Shown piece after piece: positions 53,822 to 62,845 of a DNA stretch of 64,000 bases. Positions within the stretch are counted from its first letter, which is position 1, and the number at the start of each line of letters is the position of its first letter. The stretch is taken from NCBI RefSeq assembly GCF_002272865.1, contig NZ_MLAP01000005.1:84871-148870 (forward strand), in the 5' to 3' direction. Origin of the DNA: Helicobacter sp. 12S02634-8 (GTDB lineage Bacteria; Campylobacterota; Campylobacteria; Campylobacterales; Helicobacteraceae). The notes under the pieces were generated by a model that worked only from the letters and a program-made list of their open reading frames with translations, searched no databases and was not told the DNA's origin. A program made the translations under genes and the position numbers.

Positions 53822-54898
53822 ATGCAAGTCCACCACCTATCCCATATCGACCTTGATGGCTATGGCTGTCAGCTCATATCGCGACATTTTTTCAAAAACA
53901 TCCATTTTTATAACGCCAACTATGGCAAAGAAGTGCTAGCAAGAATCCACGCAATCTTAAACAACATCAACAACTGCGCACAATCCAAGCTCGAAGACAA
54001 ATTCCATTGCAAATCACATAGCAAATTTTTAATCCTCATCAGCGACCTCAATCTCTCCCCCACAGAATCCAAATACCTCCAAGAGCGTGTCGATGGAATG
54101 CGCCTAGAGGGCAAAGACATTGAAATCAGCTTGCTAGACCACCATATCAGCGGGGAAGAATCTGCTAAAACCTATCATTGGTATTATCTGGATACCCACA
54201 GGTGCGCTAGCAAAATCACCTATGACACCCTCATGCAAAACTACCCTCTCATCAACCCCGATGACAAGCAATGGCTAGGGCGTATGACTGAAATGATCAA
54301 TTCTGTAGATATTTGGAAGGAAAACGGCTTTGGCTTTGAATTTGGCAAGGTGGCTATGAGTATGATCGCTACTTCTAATGAACTCAATCGCTTTATGTTT
54401 GATACCCAACACAGAGATTATAAACTCTATTTACTCAAGCAAGCCAGAGAATTTTTAGAGCAAGAAAATGGCGAAGTTTTGTTTGATAATGCGATTTTTC
54501 GACTCAAGAAACTAGCCCTTGGCGGCGATCCTGATAAGGCCACGATGGATAATATCGCCTCCCACGCACAAGTGCGCCTGCTTTCAGAGAAAAAGGCTGA
54601 ATGCACTTTATTTTATGGCGATAAAAGGGGCTTTTTGAGCTATTCGATGGGAGGGATTAGCGTGCTAGCGAATTTATTTTTGACTAAAAATCCTGAATTT
54701 GACTTTTATATCGATGTGGGGTCTAGGGGAAATGTGAGCTTGCGGGCTAATGGCAAATGTGATGTGAGCGCTTTGAGTAAAGAGCTTTTCAATGGTGGAG
54801 GGCATAAAAACGCCGCAGGAGGGAAAATAGATGGCTTCAAAGAGAGCTTTTTGTATGCAGATATCAAAAATCAAGTGGAGCAGATTTTAAAACACTAA
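53822..54898 (+). CDS. DHH-family phosphoesterase (HP1042-like)
   Basis: A 358-residue protein with an N-terminal DHH domain (HLSHIDLDGYGCQL, metal-binding Asp pair; SLLDHHISGEES with the DHH triad) and a C-terminal DHHA1 domain with the GGGHKNAAGG motif. Relatives hydrolyse oligonucleotides, pAp or cyclic dinucleotides; the substrate here is not known. ATG 53822 overlaps nothing, sits 1 nt after the flhA stop and uses AAGGAAT at the end of flhA. The gene after flhA in H. pylori is the same family (recalled). Confidence 0.87.
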   Translation: MQVHHLSHIDLDGYGCQLISRHFFKNIHFYNANYGKEVLARIHAILNNINNCAQSKLEDKFHCKSHSKFLILISDLNLSPTESKYLQERVDGMRLEGKDIEISLLDHHISGEESAKTYHWYYLDTHRCASKITYDTLMQNYPLINPDDKQWLGRMTEMINSVDIWKENGFGFEFGKVAMSMIATSNELNRFMFDTQHRDYKLYLLKQAREFLEQENGEVLFDNAIFRLKKLALGGDPDKATMDNIASHAQVRLLSEKKAECTLFYGDKRGFLSYSMGGISVLANLFLTKNPEFDFYIDVGSRGNVSLRANGKCDVSALSKELFNGGGHKNAAGGKIDGFKESFLYADIKNQVEQILKH

Positions 54899-54913
54899 AA
54901 CAAGGAAAATACA

Positions 54914-55144
54914 ATGAAACAAACAATAGACACAATCGAATTCCAAGAGCTTGCTTTAGAAATCATCGATATGCTAGGGGTTGCCTTGCATTTTGCTGGG
55001 GTCAAGACTGAAAATATCCCACAAGCTATCGATGCATATCTTGAAGAGATAGACACTATCGATGGAGAGCAAACCTATGGACAAAAAGAAATCATTGCAG
55101 TGATTGAGGGCTTGCGCACTAAAAAAGGGTTTTTGTTCTCTTGA
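54914..55144 (+). CDS. Small conserved-looking acidic protein
   Basis: A 76-residue acidic protein, ATG preceded by AAGGAAAATACA, 15 nt after the DHH gene and probably cotranscribed with it. It is mostly helical by appearance (ELALEIIDMLGVALHFAG; QAIDAYLEEIDTID), without Cys, signal peptide or known motif. A good ribosome binding site and normal codon use favour a real gene. Function unknown. Confidence 0.65.
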   Translation: MKQTIDTIEFQELALEIIDMLGVALHFAGVKTENIPQAIDAYLEEIDTIDGEQTYGQKEIIAVIEGLRTKKGFLFS

Positions 55145-55170
55145 CTCTAGCAAGAAAAGAGCAAACTAGC

Positions 55171-55176
55171 TATAAT
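55171..55176 (+). promoter_or_regulatory. -10 box upstream of the Gtr-like cassette
   Basis: TATAAT in CTAGCTATAATCAC, about 115 nt upstream of the first likely start codon (55289), leaving a long leader. No riboswitch fold is recognised in it. Confidence 0.45.
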
Positions 55177-55317
55177 CACACGCACAAATCCCCTCAAATC
55201 TCTAGTTTCTAGCTTGCCTTTGAGATGGGGGCAAATATCTTTTAGGGGTCATAAAGGGGATTTTAAGTTTTAAGGGCAAAAGGATTTGATGATGACAGAA
55301 AGCACTAAAAATCTTAA

Positions 55318-55328
55318 GGGGGGGGGGG
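55318..55328 (+). repeat. G11 phase-variation tract at the start of the GT2 gene
   Basis: Eleven G residues follow ATG codons at 55289/55292 that have a good AAAAGG site. With 11 G this start reaches TAG at 55337. With 10 (or 13) G it reads straight into the GT2 frame, adding about 18 residues before MEQQVAP. The internal ATG 55344 lacks a strong ribosome binding site. Confidence 0.8.
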
Positions 55329-55343
55329 CGAGAGAGTAGTTTG

Positions 55344-56408
55344 ATGGAGCAGCAAGTCGCTCCTGTATTAGCACTCATTGTGCCTTGCTATAATGAAGAA
55401 AGCTTGATTTTATCAAGCCTGCAAACCTTATATGATAAGCTAGACTCCCTCAAAGACCAAAACATTATCGCCACACAAAGCTTCATTATCTGCATTGATG
55501 ATGGCAGCACAGACCAAAGCCCCGTGATTTTACAAGATTTCGCACACCACCACCCCTTTTGCACACTCATCAAGCTCGCCAAAAACTATGGCCATCAAAA
55601 TGCCTTGCTCGCAGGACTCAAATACGCACACAAACGATGTGATTGCTGTATCAGTATCGATGGAGATCTCCAACAAGACATAGACAAAATCCCTGAATTT
55701 ATCGCTAAATACTCTCAAGGCGCACAAATCGTGCTAGGAATCCGTAACGACAGAAAAACTGATGGTTTTTTCAAGAAATGGAGCGCTTATGGGTTTTATA
55801 CGATGATGCAACTTTTAGGCACACCCACTATCAAAAACCACGCCGACTACAGACTTTTAGGTAGCAAGGCTTTGGAGAGATTGATGGTTTTTAAAGAAAG
55901 CAATCTTTTTTTGCGTGGGTTGATTTTAGAGCTAGGAGCGCAAGTAGAATCTGTGTATTTTGATGTCAAACCACGCACAGCAGGAGAGTCTAAATACTCT
56001 CTAAAAAAAATGCTCGCCTTAGCCATCAATGGTATCACTAGCTTTAGTATCCGACCACTCCATTGTATCAGCATTGGAGGTGGGATAGTGTTTTTTGTGA
56101 GTTTTTTGCTGGGTGTGTATAGTTTTTATATCGCCCTTTTCACAGACCAAGCCCTCCCTGGTTGGGCTTCTATCGCCCTGCCCTTATATTTTTTGGGCGG
56201 GATACAGCTCCTAGCCTTAGGCGTGATCGGAGAATACATCGGCAAAATCTATGCAGAAACCAAGCAACGCCCACCCTATCTCATAGACTCCATCACTGCC
56301 TCTAACTCACAACGCCCCCTTTCTCTTCTCCAAAATATTCCAAATACCAAAGACACTCAAAATATCAAAGATACCCAAAACACCAAGGACACCCATGCAA
56401 GCAAATAA
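55344..56408 (+). CDS. Polyisoprenyl-phosphate glycosyltransferase, GT2 (GtrB-like), phase-variable start
   Basis: A protein of at least 354 residues. The GT-A domain (1 to about 230) shows LALIVPCYNEESLILSSL, the IDDGSTDQSP loop and the DxD-like SIDGDLQQDIDKIPEF. Two membrane helices follow (about 235-260 and 270-300). This is the DPM1/GtrB plan: it charges undecaprenyl phosphate with a sugar for periplasmic transfer. The tail carries three imperfect 18-nt repeats (K-D-T-Q-N units). The gene overlaps the next by 14 nt. Efficient translation probably depends on the upstream G tract having 10 or 13 G. Confidence 0.85.
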   Translation: MEQQVAPVLALIVPCYNEESLILSSLQTLYDKLDSLKDQNIIATQSFIICIDDGSTDQSPVILQDFAHHHPFCTLIKLAKNYGHQNALLAGLKYAHKRCDCCISIDGDLQQDIDKIPEFIAKYSQGAQIVLGIRNDRKTDGFFKKWSAYGFYTMMQLLGTPTIKNHADYRLLGSKALERLMVFKESNLFLRGLILELGAQVESVYFDVKPRTAGESKYSLKKMLALAINGITSFSIRPLHCISIGGGIVFFVSFLLGVYSFYIALFTDQALPGWASIALPLYFLGGIQLLALGVIGEYIGKIYAETKQRPPYLIDSITASNSQRPLSLLQNIPNTKDTQNIKDTQNTKDTHASK

Positions 56409-57978
56409 ATACCTTCCTCATGCATTACTAGCTCTCTTGATAGCCCTCTATGGACTGGGTATCATATGGGGCAGTGATTTTTCTGTCATTGATGACCATA
56501 CTTTGAGTGTTTTTACCCTTATGCACCACCCGATTCCGTTTTTTATCGCTCCAGAGATTGGGCGCTTTTACCCGCTCAATGCCCAAGAATGGAATCTCAT
56601 CGCCCCCATATTTGGCACAACTCCAAAGGTTTTTTATATTTTTAATGCTTTGATGATGGTGCTTGTGAGCCTTTGTGTCCTTGCGATTTTAAGGCTCTGG
56701 CTGCCTTTGCGCTCTGGCTTTGTCTATCTTTTTGCGCTCTTTGTGCTTCTTATTTCTCCTAACTTTGCTACAGCATTTTTACGACTTTTTGTGCCTGAGA
56801 AGATGGAAATAGTATTCTTGAGTCTTTTTATGCTCTCTTATACACTTTTTTGTCATAAACAAAAGCCCATCTATGCTTGCATAGGCGTATTGATGGGCTT
56901 TATAGCGATGTTTTATAAAGAAACAGCTTTTATTTTAATAGGCGTATTTGCATTATTCCATTTTTTATTTGCTTATAAAACCTCCTCAAAAGCCTCCAAA
57001 ATCTTTGATATTTCCTTGCTATTTGTAAGTGCTATTTGGCTATGCATTTATCTTGGAATCATCTGGTCTGCTAAAAACAATAGCAGCTTTTATGGAGCAA
57101 GCCCTCTTGATACTCTCACAACACTAGCAAAAGTCACATTTTCTTATATCTTTGATCCCATTATTCTCATTGCTCCTTTAAGTTTTATTTCCCTCAAGCT
57201 ATGGCTTGTGCTCAAAAATAAAGCAAGCTTCCACCCCGTTTTTGACGCAGCACTCATCGCAGGGCTTGTTTTTATGTTCGCTTATCTCAAGCTCGGTATT
57301 GCCAACTACCACTACCCTCTCCCTACTTATATTTTCTTCCTCGTGCCCTTGGTGGCATATTTCATCGAGTATTTCAAATATAAGTTTGTTAAAATCCTCT
57401 TTGCCCTCTGTATCTTTCTCTATGGAATCAGCACCTTGCCAAGCTTCATATATACCTTTGCGCATTATAAATTTGTCCCTCAAAATTTTCAATCCACCCT
57501 AAGCTTTCTCACAGATTACACACGCACGCACAATGGCACAACAATATATCTACAAGGGGTCAATAGAGCTTCGGGCACAGAAGTTTATACAAGCTTTATT
57601 CGATGGCTCAAATTTTATGGAGCCAAAGACTTTGATTTTGCCTCAGACCTCCCCATCGACAACCCACTTTTAAGCGCCCCTGATCCTACAAGCCCCTATA
57701 CATTATTCCAAAACAATCTTATCTCCAAGCCCAAAACAGGGGATCTGCTGATACTCACCCCTTATAGCGATGATGCCTTCTATCCTACGATAAAAGCCCT
57801 CAAACAAAAAAACTACCCCCTATTATTCCTCGCACACAAAGGCTGGAATATCCCTAAAATAGGTATCAAAAATATTGCCAAATATTTCTACAATCACTTC
57901 TATCCACAAAACACTATCGGGGTCAATCACAATAACTTTGGTCTGCCCTTGTATTTTTATGTCTATGAAGTCCGTTAA
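56395..57978 (+). CDS. Multi-pass membrane glycosyltransferase-like protein (GtrC-type position)
   Basis: A 527-residue membrane protein with 10-11 helices in the first ~370 residues and a soluble, probably periplasmic, C-terminal domain. The first extramembrane loop holds acidic residues (DFSVIDDHTLSV), as in GT-C enzymes using polyprenyl-linked donors. No close family recognised. Lying between a GtrB-like and a GtrA-like gene, with overlaps on both sides, it is best read as the acceptor-specific transferase of a Gtr cassette that adds a side-branch sugar to LPS or another surface glycan. Function inferred from context. Confidence 0.65.
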   Translation: MQANKYLPHALLALLIALYGLGIIWGSDFSVIDDHTLSVFTLMHHPIPFFIAPEIGRFYPLNAQEWNLIAPIFGTTPKVFYIFNALMMVLVSLCVLAILRLWLPLRSGFVYLFALFVLLISPNFATAFLRLFVPEKMEIVFLSLFMLSYTLFCHKQKPIYACIGVLMGFIAMFYKETAFILIGVFALFHFLFAYKTSSKASKIFDISLLFVSAIWLCIYLGIIWSAKNNSSFYGASPLDTLTTLAKVTFSYIFDPIILIAPLSFISLKLWLVLKNKASFHPVFDAALIAGLVFMFAYLKLGIANYHYPLPTYIFFLVPLVAYFIEYFKYKFVKILFALCIFLYGISTLPSFIYTFAHYKFVPQNFQSTLSFLTDYTRTHNGTTIYLQGVNRASGTEVYTSFIRWLKFYGAKDFDFASDLPIDNPLLSAPDPTSPYTLFQNNLISKPKTGDLLILTPYSDDAFYPTIKALKQKNYPLLFLAHKGWNIPKIGIKNIAKYFYNHFYPQNTIGVNHNNFGLPLYFYVYEVR

Positions 57979-58342
57979 TTCGCTTCTGCGCTATCTCTTG
58001 GTTGGCGGGGTGAATACAGCTTTGGGCTTTGGAGTGATTTTTGCCCTAATGTATGTGGGTTGGGGAGCAGAATTGGCTAATCTGCTTGGCTATATCTGCG
58101 GTCTTATCTGTTCTTATTTATTAAATAAAACTTTTACCTTTAAATCTAAAAATCCCCACAAAAGAGATTTTTTACGCTTCTTACTCGCTATGGGTATTGC
58201 TTATGGGGTCAATCTACTCATCTTGTTGGTCTGCTATCGCCTTTTACATATCAACGCCTATCTTTCCCAAATCATCGCAGGGGTTGCTTATACTTTAAGT
58301 GGATATTGTCTGAGTAAATTTTGGGCATTTAAAAGCTTATAA
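57959..58342 (+). CDS. GtrA-family membrane protein (flippase-like)
   Basis: A 127-residue protein with four membrane helices. The family pattern is clear: LLRYLLVGGVNTALGFGVIF at the N-terminus, then LLGYICGLICSYLLNKTFTF and SGYCLSKFWAFKS. GtrA proteins are thought to flip undecaprenyl-phosphate-sugar. The start is ATG 57959 or 57965; the frame is open to 57875, but the upstream part lies within the previous gene and does not look like GtrA. Third gene of the Gtr-like cassette. Confidence 0.82.
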   Translation: MSMKSVNSLLRYLLVGGVNTALGFGVIFALMYVGWGAELANLLGYICGLICSYLLNKTFTFKSKNPHKRDFLRFLLAMGIAYGVNLLILLVCYRLLHINAYLSQIIAGVAYTLSGYCLSKFWAFKSL

Positions 58343-58372
58343 TAAAATACAAAAAACACTTAAAGGTATCAG

Positions 58373-59053
58373 ATGAAAAAAAACTTTTACTCTATATTGC
58401 TGCTTTTGTTTGCTATCACAGGCTGCGCGAGCTATACCATCACGCCCCAAAACATCACGCGCTATGACAAAGGCGTTGAGATTTTAGACTCCATCAAGCC
58501 AAGCTCCAAAGTCCAAATTGAAATTTCTCAAAGCCATCTTGGAGGGATCTCCCACCCACCCCTTGTTGTCTATGTGGGCGCGCAGATTTTAGAGGGCAAT
58601 GAAGTGATTTTAGACACAGACAATATCTCTGCTTCTCAAAATAACCAACCCCTCCCTATCCTCACTTACGCACAAATTCTCAAATCCAGCTATGATTTCA
58701 GCGATATTTTACAAGACTTTGGTATCCCCACACCCCCCTCCTCAGTCTCTACGACCAATATCATCACGCCTATTTTTTACTATGGTCGCGGGGGCTTTTT
58801 GGCCTATAATATGCTCTTCAATCCCTTTCTTATCGATGATTCTCAAACCCAGCAAATGATCCAAGAACAAAGAGAAGCACGCAAGATTATGGCAACAAAC
58901 TACCTACGCAAAACAACCTTGAGTGTAGAGATCAAAGCCAAGGGAGGTTTCATCGCAATCGATACAAAAAAAATCCACACAGGGACACTAGAACTCAAAG
59001 TATCCTTAGGCAAAGATGTGCATCGCTTTGATATCAATATCCAAAAAAACTAG
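58373..59053 (+). CDS. Putative lipoprotein, unknown function
   Basis: A 226-residue protein with an N-terminal lipoprotein signal (LLLLFAITGCASYT, Cys at residue 18). The mature part is mostly beta by appearance, with no known motif. The ATG is preceded by TTAAAGGTATCAG. It lies 30 nt after gtrA, perhaps in the same transcript, and converges on the antiporter gene with only 3 nt between stops. Confidence 0.7.
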   Translation: MKKNFYSILLLLFAITGCASYTITPQNITRYDKGVEILDSIKPSSKVQIEISQSHLGGISHPPLVVYVGAQILEGNEVILDTDNISASQNNQPLPILTYAQILKSSYDFSDILQDFGIPTPPSSVSTTNIITPIFYYGRGGFLAYNMLFNPFLIDDSQTQQMIQEQREARKIMATNYLRKTTLSVEIKAKGGFIAIDTKKIHTGTLELKVSLGKDVHRFDINIQKN

Positions 59054-59056
59054 CCC

Positions 59057-60235
59057 TTAAGGCTTCTTTTTGGGTCTATGGGGGACTTTCCAAAACACAT
59101 AAATCACCTTGATGAGTATCGTAAAAATAACGCCCTCAAAAATCGCAGCTAACAAAAATGAATAATAAGTATTCTGATCCATCGCCCCAAGCTGCAGACC
59201 CAGCGCTGCTGTAGCAACCAAAAATGTCAAGGGCATCGAATCGCTCAAGGCAAACAGCACGGTATTTTTAGCATTTTTGAAATATTTCCTAAAAGCAATG
59301 GTCGCAGACACTAGGCGCAAAGAAATCATTCCCACCACGATAAAAGCCCCATGAGCTAGCAAACTCGGAGTATGCAACACCAAAGACAAATCCAGAGTAG
59401 AACCCACGTGCACAAAAAATAACGGCACAAAAAAGCCAAACCCAATATCATTGAGCTTATGGACCAATTCGTGTTTATACGGGAAAAAAGTCGCTACCAC
59501 CATACCTGCTAAAAACGCTCCCAAAACAATCTCCAACCCCAGCCACATCACAATCACAATCAATCCAAAAAACAACATCATACTGAAACGAATATCTTGG
59601 TTGTTTTCATCATTATAAGGCATGATAAATAGCTTGAGATTTGGAAACCACCAAAACAATATCTTGCCTAACTGGAACAACCCCACAATCACAAGCAAAA
59701 ACAACAACAACACAGCCAAGGTCTTATAAAGCTCTATCGTCAATCCATAAGAATACGAGCCGTTAATAATCACCAAAACAGCGATACTGACAAGCTCTCC
59801 GATAATACCAATCTTTAAAGCAAGATCCAACCAAGGCATATTTTTGCCATAATCTTTAATAAGCGCCATAATCATTCCCAAGCTCATCACAGGAAATGCT
59901 GCAATGTAGATTGGAGGGAGCTTGAGGATAAGGACTGCTGAAGTCGCTACGACATACAAAACAAGAAAATACATACCTGCTTTTTTTAAAAATTCCTTAC
60001 CTAACTGCTTGAACCCACGCAAATCCACTTCCATACCGCACAAAAACATCAAAAACAAAAACCCCACTTCTGCAACGATTGTCAGCCCTTCAGAGTGCTT
60101 GAAAATACCAAAATAATAGCCCAACGCCCCCAAAACAATCTCGACTACAACAATGGGGATCTTAGTCAGCTTGCTCACATAAGGGGCGATGAGGATTAAA
60201 ATCGCAATGATTGCAAAGGTGAATAAACTAGCCAT
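59057..60235 (-). CDS. CPA2-family cation:proton antiporter (KefB-like)
   Basis: A 392-residue membrane protein with 12-13 helices. The CPA2 pattern is seen in VVEIVLGALGYYFGI, FLMFLCGMEVDLRGF (conserved acidic position in helix 4-5) and GAFLAGMVVATFF. No C-terminal RCK/TrkA-N domain is present, unlike full KefB/KefC. It may exchange Na+ or K+ for H+. The ATG at 60235 overlaps the purN stop (TGATG); a GTG one codon earlier is possible. Confidence 0.83.
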   Translation of the reverse strand: MASLFTFAIIAILILIAPYVSKLTKIPIVVVEIVLGALGYYFGIFKHSEGLTIVAEVGFLFLMFLCGMEVDLRGFKQLGKEFLKKAGMYFLVLYVVATSAVLILKLPPIYIAAFPVMSLGMIMALIKDYGKNMPWLDLALKIGIIGELVSIAVLVIINGSYSYGLTIELYKTLAVLLLFLLVIVGLFQLGKILFWWFPNLKLFIMPYNDENNQDIRFSMMLFFGLIVIVMWLGLEIVLGAFLAGMVVATFFPYKHELVHKLNDIGFGFFVPLFFVHVGSTLDLSLVLHTPSLLAHGAFIVVGMISLRLVSATIAFRKYFKNAKNTVLFALSDSMPLTFLVATAALGLQLGAMDQNTYYSFLLAAIFEGVIFTILIKVIYVFWKVPHRPKKKP

Positions 60236-60915
60236 CACACACCACCCTCTCTAAGCCCCAAGGCCTCTAAAATCGCCCGAGGATACAGCGCATATTCTAG
60301 CTGATGGATTCTGTTTTCAAACGATTCAAAACTCTCGCCTGCTATTTTAGGAACACTCTCTTGTAAAATCAGCGCACCTCCATCTAAAACCTCATTGACC
60401 CAATGCACGCTCACTCCCCCAAAATCCTCAGCACTCTCATAGCTATCTCGTATTGCTTGTGCGCCTTTGTGTCTAGGGAGCAAGGAGGGGTGGATATTGA
60501 TACAGCGATGTTTCTGGGTAAAAACAGGAGTCAAGACCCGCATGAACCCCGCTAACACGACCAACACAGGACAATACCCCTCCACAAGCCCACTCAAAGC
60601 CCGATCAAAATCCTCCCTACAGCTAAAATCTTTATGCGATAAGACCTCACATTTTATACCCAAAGACTCGCAGCGTTTGATACCATAGGCTGCGGGGTTG
60701 TTGGTGATACAAGCTAGGATTTTGAGCTGGACTTTTTGTGTGTCATGCAAATAATATCGGTCATGCAAGCTTTCGATGATATTTTGCATATTGCTCCCAT
60801 TGCCACTGAATAAAACCACCAATCCCAACTCTTCCAATCCATATCCCTTATCAGCAAGTTTTTGATGTGTTATTTTATCATAAAAGTCTTTGGGCACTTG
60901 CGCGCATTGCCCCAT
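60235..60915 (-). CDS. purN: Phosphoribosylglycinamide formyltransferase
   Basis: PurN transfers formyl from 10-formyl-THF to GAR in purine synthesis. Key parts: VVLFSGNGSNMQNIIE (phosphate loop), CINIHPSLLPRHKGAQAIRDS (catalytic His with Asn before it) and SVHWVNEVLDGGALILQ (catalytic Asp). I chose ATG 60915 (226 residues, GAGAGG upstream, 17 nt after moaC). A GTG at 60972 would add 19 residues and overlap moaC by 41 nt. About 35 residues before the catalytic domain are an unusual extension. Confidence 0.92.
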   Translation of the reverse strand: MGQCAQVPKDFYDKITHQKLADKGYGLEELGLVVLFSGNGSNMQNIIESLHDRYYLHDTQKVQLKILACITNNPAAYGIKRCESLGIKCEVLSHKDFSCREDFDRALSGLVEGYCPVLVVLAGFMRVLTPVFTQKHRCINIHPSLLPRHKGAQAIRDSYESAEDFGGVSVHWVNEVLDGGALILQESVPKIAGESFESFENRIHQLEYALYPRAILEALGLREGGV

Positions 60916-60931
60916 AAGCCTCTCTTGGCTT

Positions 60932-61411
60932 TTATGGCTCTTTTCTATGATAATCCCCGCTTTTTCCCCCACTTTTTGATTCTAATGTGATAGCAGATAT
61001 CACCATCGATTTATCCAAAGCCTTAACCATATCATAGATAGTCAAAAGCCCAATACTCACGCTCATCAAAGCCTCCATCTCCACGCCCGTCTTGCCTTGA
61101 GTCTTGACAGAAGCATACAAAGTAAAGGTATGACACTCCCTGTCTTCATCGATACGCACATCGACTCCAGAGAGAAACAAAGGGTGGCACATAGGTATCA
61201 GTTCGCTTGTTTTCTTAGCCCCCATAATCGCTGCGATAATCGCTGTTTGCAAAACAGGGCCTTTGTGTGCTTTCTGTTCGATCACTGCTTGAAAAGCTTG
61301 GGCGTTCATTGTGATTTTTCCACTCGCACAAGCGATACGATCTGTAGGGCTTTTAGCACCTACATCGACCATTGTTGGGTGGTTTTGTGCGTTCAAATGG
61401 CTGAGTTTCAT
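60932..61411 (-). CDS. moaC: Cyclic pyranopterin monophosphate synthase
   Basis: MoaC makes cPMP in molybdenum cofactor synthesis, which TorA in this window needs. The 159-residue protein has [18 protein letters not shown] near the start, [13 protein letters not shown] (active-site His) and [27 protein letters not shown] chose ATG 61411 because MoaC starts shortly before 'MVDVGAK'; the frame open to 61522 has no support. purN follows closely on the same strand. Confidence 0.95.
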   Translation of the reverse strand: MKLSHLNAQNHPTMVDVGAKSPTDRIACASGKITMNAQAFQAVIEQKAHKGPVLQTAIIAAIMGAKKTSELIPMCHPLFLSGVDVRIDEDRECHTFTLYASVKTQGKTGVEMEALMSVSIGLLTIYDMVKALDKSMVISAITLESKSGGKSGDYHRKEP

Positions 61412-61788
61412 CGATAGCCTTATGTGTTGGTATGTGAAATGTATTTTACTATGTTTGAGATGATGTTTGAGATAAAGATTGCAGATAAAAAACTGAGTGC
61501 CCCAATCAAAGACACTCAGCAAAGAAAGTTCTACAAAAAATCCAGGAGTTTAGAAACAAACCGTTTTACTTGCTTCCGTTTATCTGATATAATAATTTAT
61601 GTCAGATGATTTATTTTATCATAAAAGATTTTATAAATAATATATCAATACAAATATTTCAATATGAAAATTATTTATTACTATTTGTAACATTTTGCCT
61701 TTGTTACTTGGGCTATCACCCAAATAGCACACCCCTCCAGACAAAATTTATCAGCAATCTGTGTTAAAATCACAAAAAGGATATAACG
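61412..61788. other. Divergent intergenic region moaC / DUF6492 gene
   Basis: About 375 nt, strongly AT-rich between 61570 and 61700. It contains an imperfect 10-bp inverted repeat (61583-61592 with 61597-61606, one mismatch, 4-nt loop) with a TATAAT inside, and a TTAAAAT box near 61764 that may drive the downstream gene. No RNA gene recognised. Confidence 0.5.
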
Positions 61789-62845
61789 ATGAAAAATTTT
61801 TGCCTTGTTATCCCCATCGCCAAAAAAGACCTACACGCACTTAAAGCTTGCGTTGATTCTCTACTCACTCACATCTATATCAGCAAAGATATAGCTACAT
61901 ATTTGACCCCCCCCCCCCCGATACACCTTTACATTTGATAACAAACAAGATCAATACATCATCGACCCTCAAGTCCTCTCACAGCTCAAAACACGCTCCT
62001 GCACCCCTCTAACCCCAAACCCCCATACCCACAGAAAACTCAAGCCATCTGATATCTACATCATCGCCCACCAAGACTGCCAAGCCCAAATCTCCTCTAT
62101 AAGTCCCCATATCCATTTTGTTGATGAAAATAAAGAATTTGGCACGCTCAATTACCAGCACATTTTTAATTTATTAGACAAATTCCATATCAACACGCAA
62201 TACACGGGCTGGTTTTTCCAGCAATTTTTGAAAATGAGTTTTTATCAGATCGCCCCGAGTGATATTTATATGAGCTTTGATGCTGATTGCTTTCTCATCA
62301 GAGATCTTGTGATTGACAATATATTTTTCAATGTCCTTGATGGCAATCTGCCCTCCAATCACCCTTATATCGCTACCAACAAAATACTTTTAGAACTGCC
62401 TAATTTTCATCATATGCAATTCATGAGTGAATTCATGATATTCCAATCCCCCATACTCAAAGAGCTGATTGCGCGTATGGAGCAAAACAAGCATAATTTT
62501 TTTGAAAATATCCTACGCATCATAGGTCAAGACCCACTTGGACTAAGCTTTTCGGAGTTTGAGTGCTATGCAAACTACTGCTTAGCACATCAAAAAGGGG
62601 GCTATCACCTTAGGCAACTGCCTGTTTTAAGAATTGGCGGGAGATTTTTTGAGTCCATTGATCAAGTAGATAATCAGGTCTTAAAAGACTTTGCCAAGCA
62701 TTATTATATGCTGCAATTCAACCATTGGGACAAGCTCTCCCCATATGCCAAATGGATACAAAACAAAACTTTACGAAAAATACTAGGTGTCAAAAATCTG
62801 CTACGGATCTATCACAAGACAGGGCAATACAAAAGAGATTTTTGA
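61789..62845 (+). CDS. DUF6492-like putative glycosyltransferase, phase-variable, OFF as sequenced
   Basis: ATG 61789 (AAAGGATATAACG upstream) opens MKNFCLVIPIAKKDLHALKA, a GT-A-like first strand. A C13 run at 61907-61919 leads to TGA at 61936-61938. With 12 C (or 9 or 15) the frame continues without stops to TAA-type end at 62845, giving a protein of about 352 residues. The distal part has a DxD-like YMSFDADCFLIRD near the centre, SEFMIFQSPILKELI and FSEFECYANYCL, which fit DUF6492 proteins found in surface-glycan clusters. Sugar and acceptor unknown. In the present state only a 49-residue peptide would be made, unless an internal TTG/ATG (62228/62234) is used. Confidence 0.78.
61907..61919 (+). 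repeat. C13 phase-variation tract
   Basis: Thirteen consecutive C residues 118 nt inside the DUF6492-like gene. Loss of one C restores the full frame. Confidence 0.85.
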
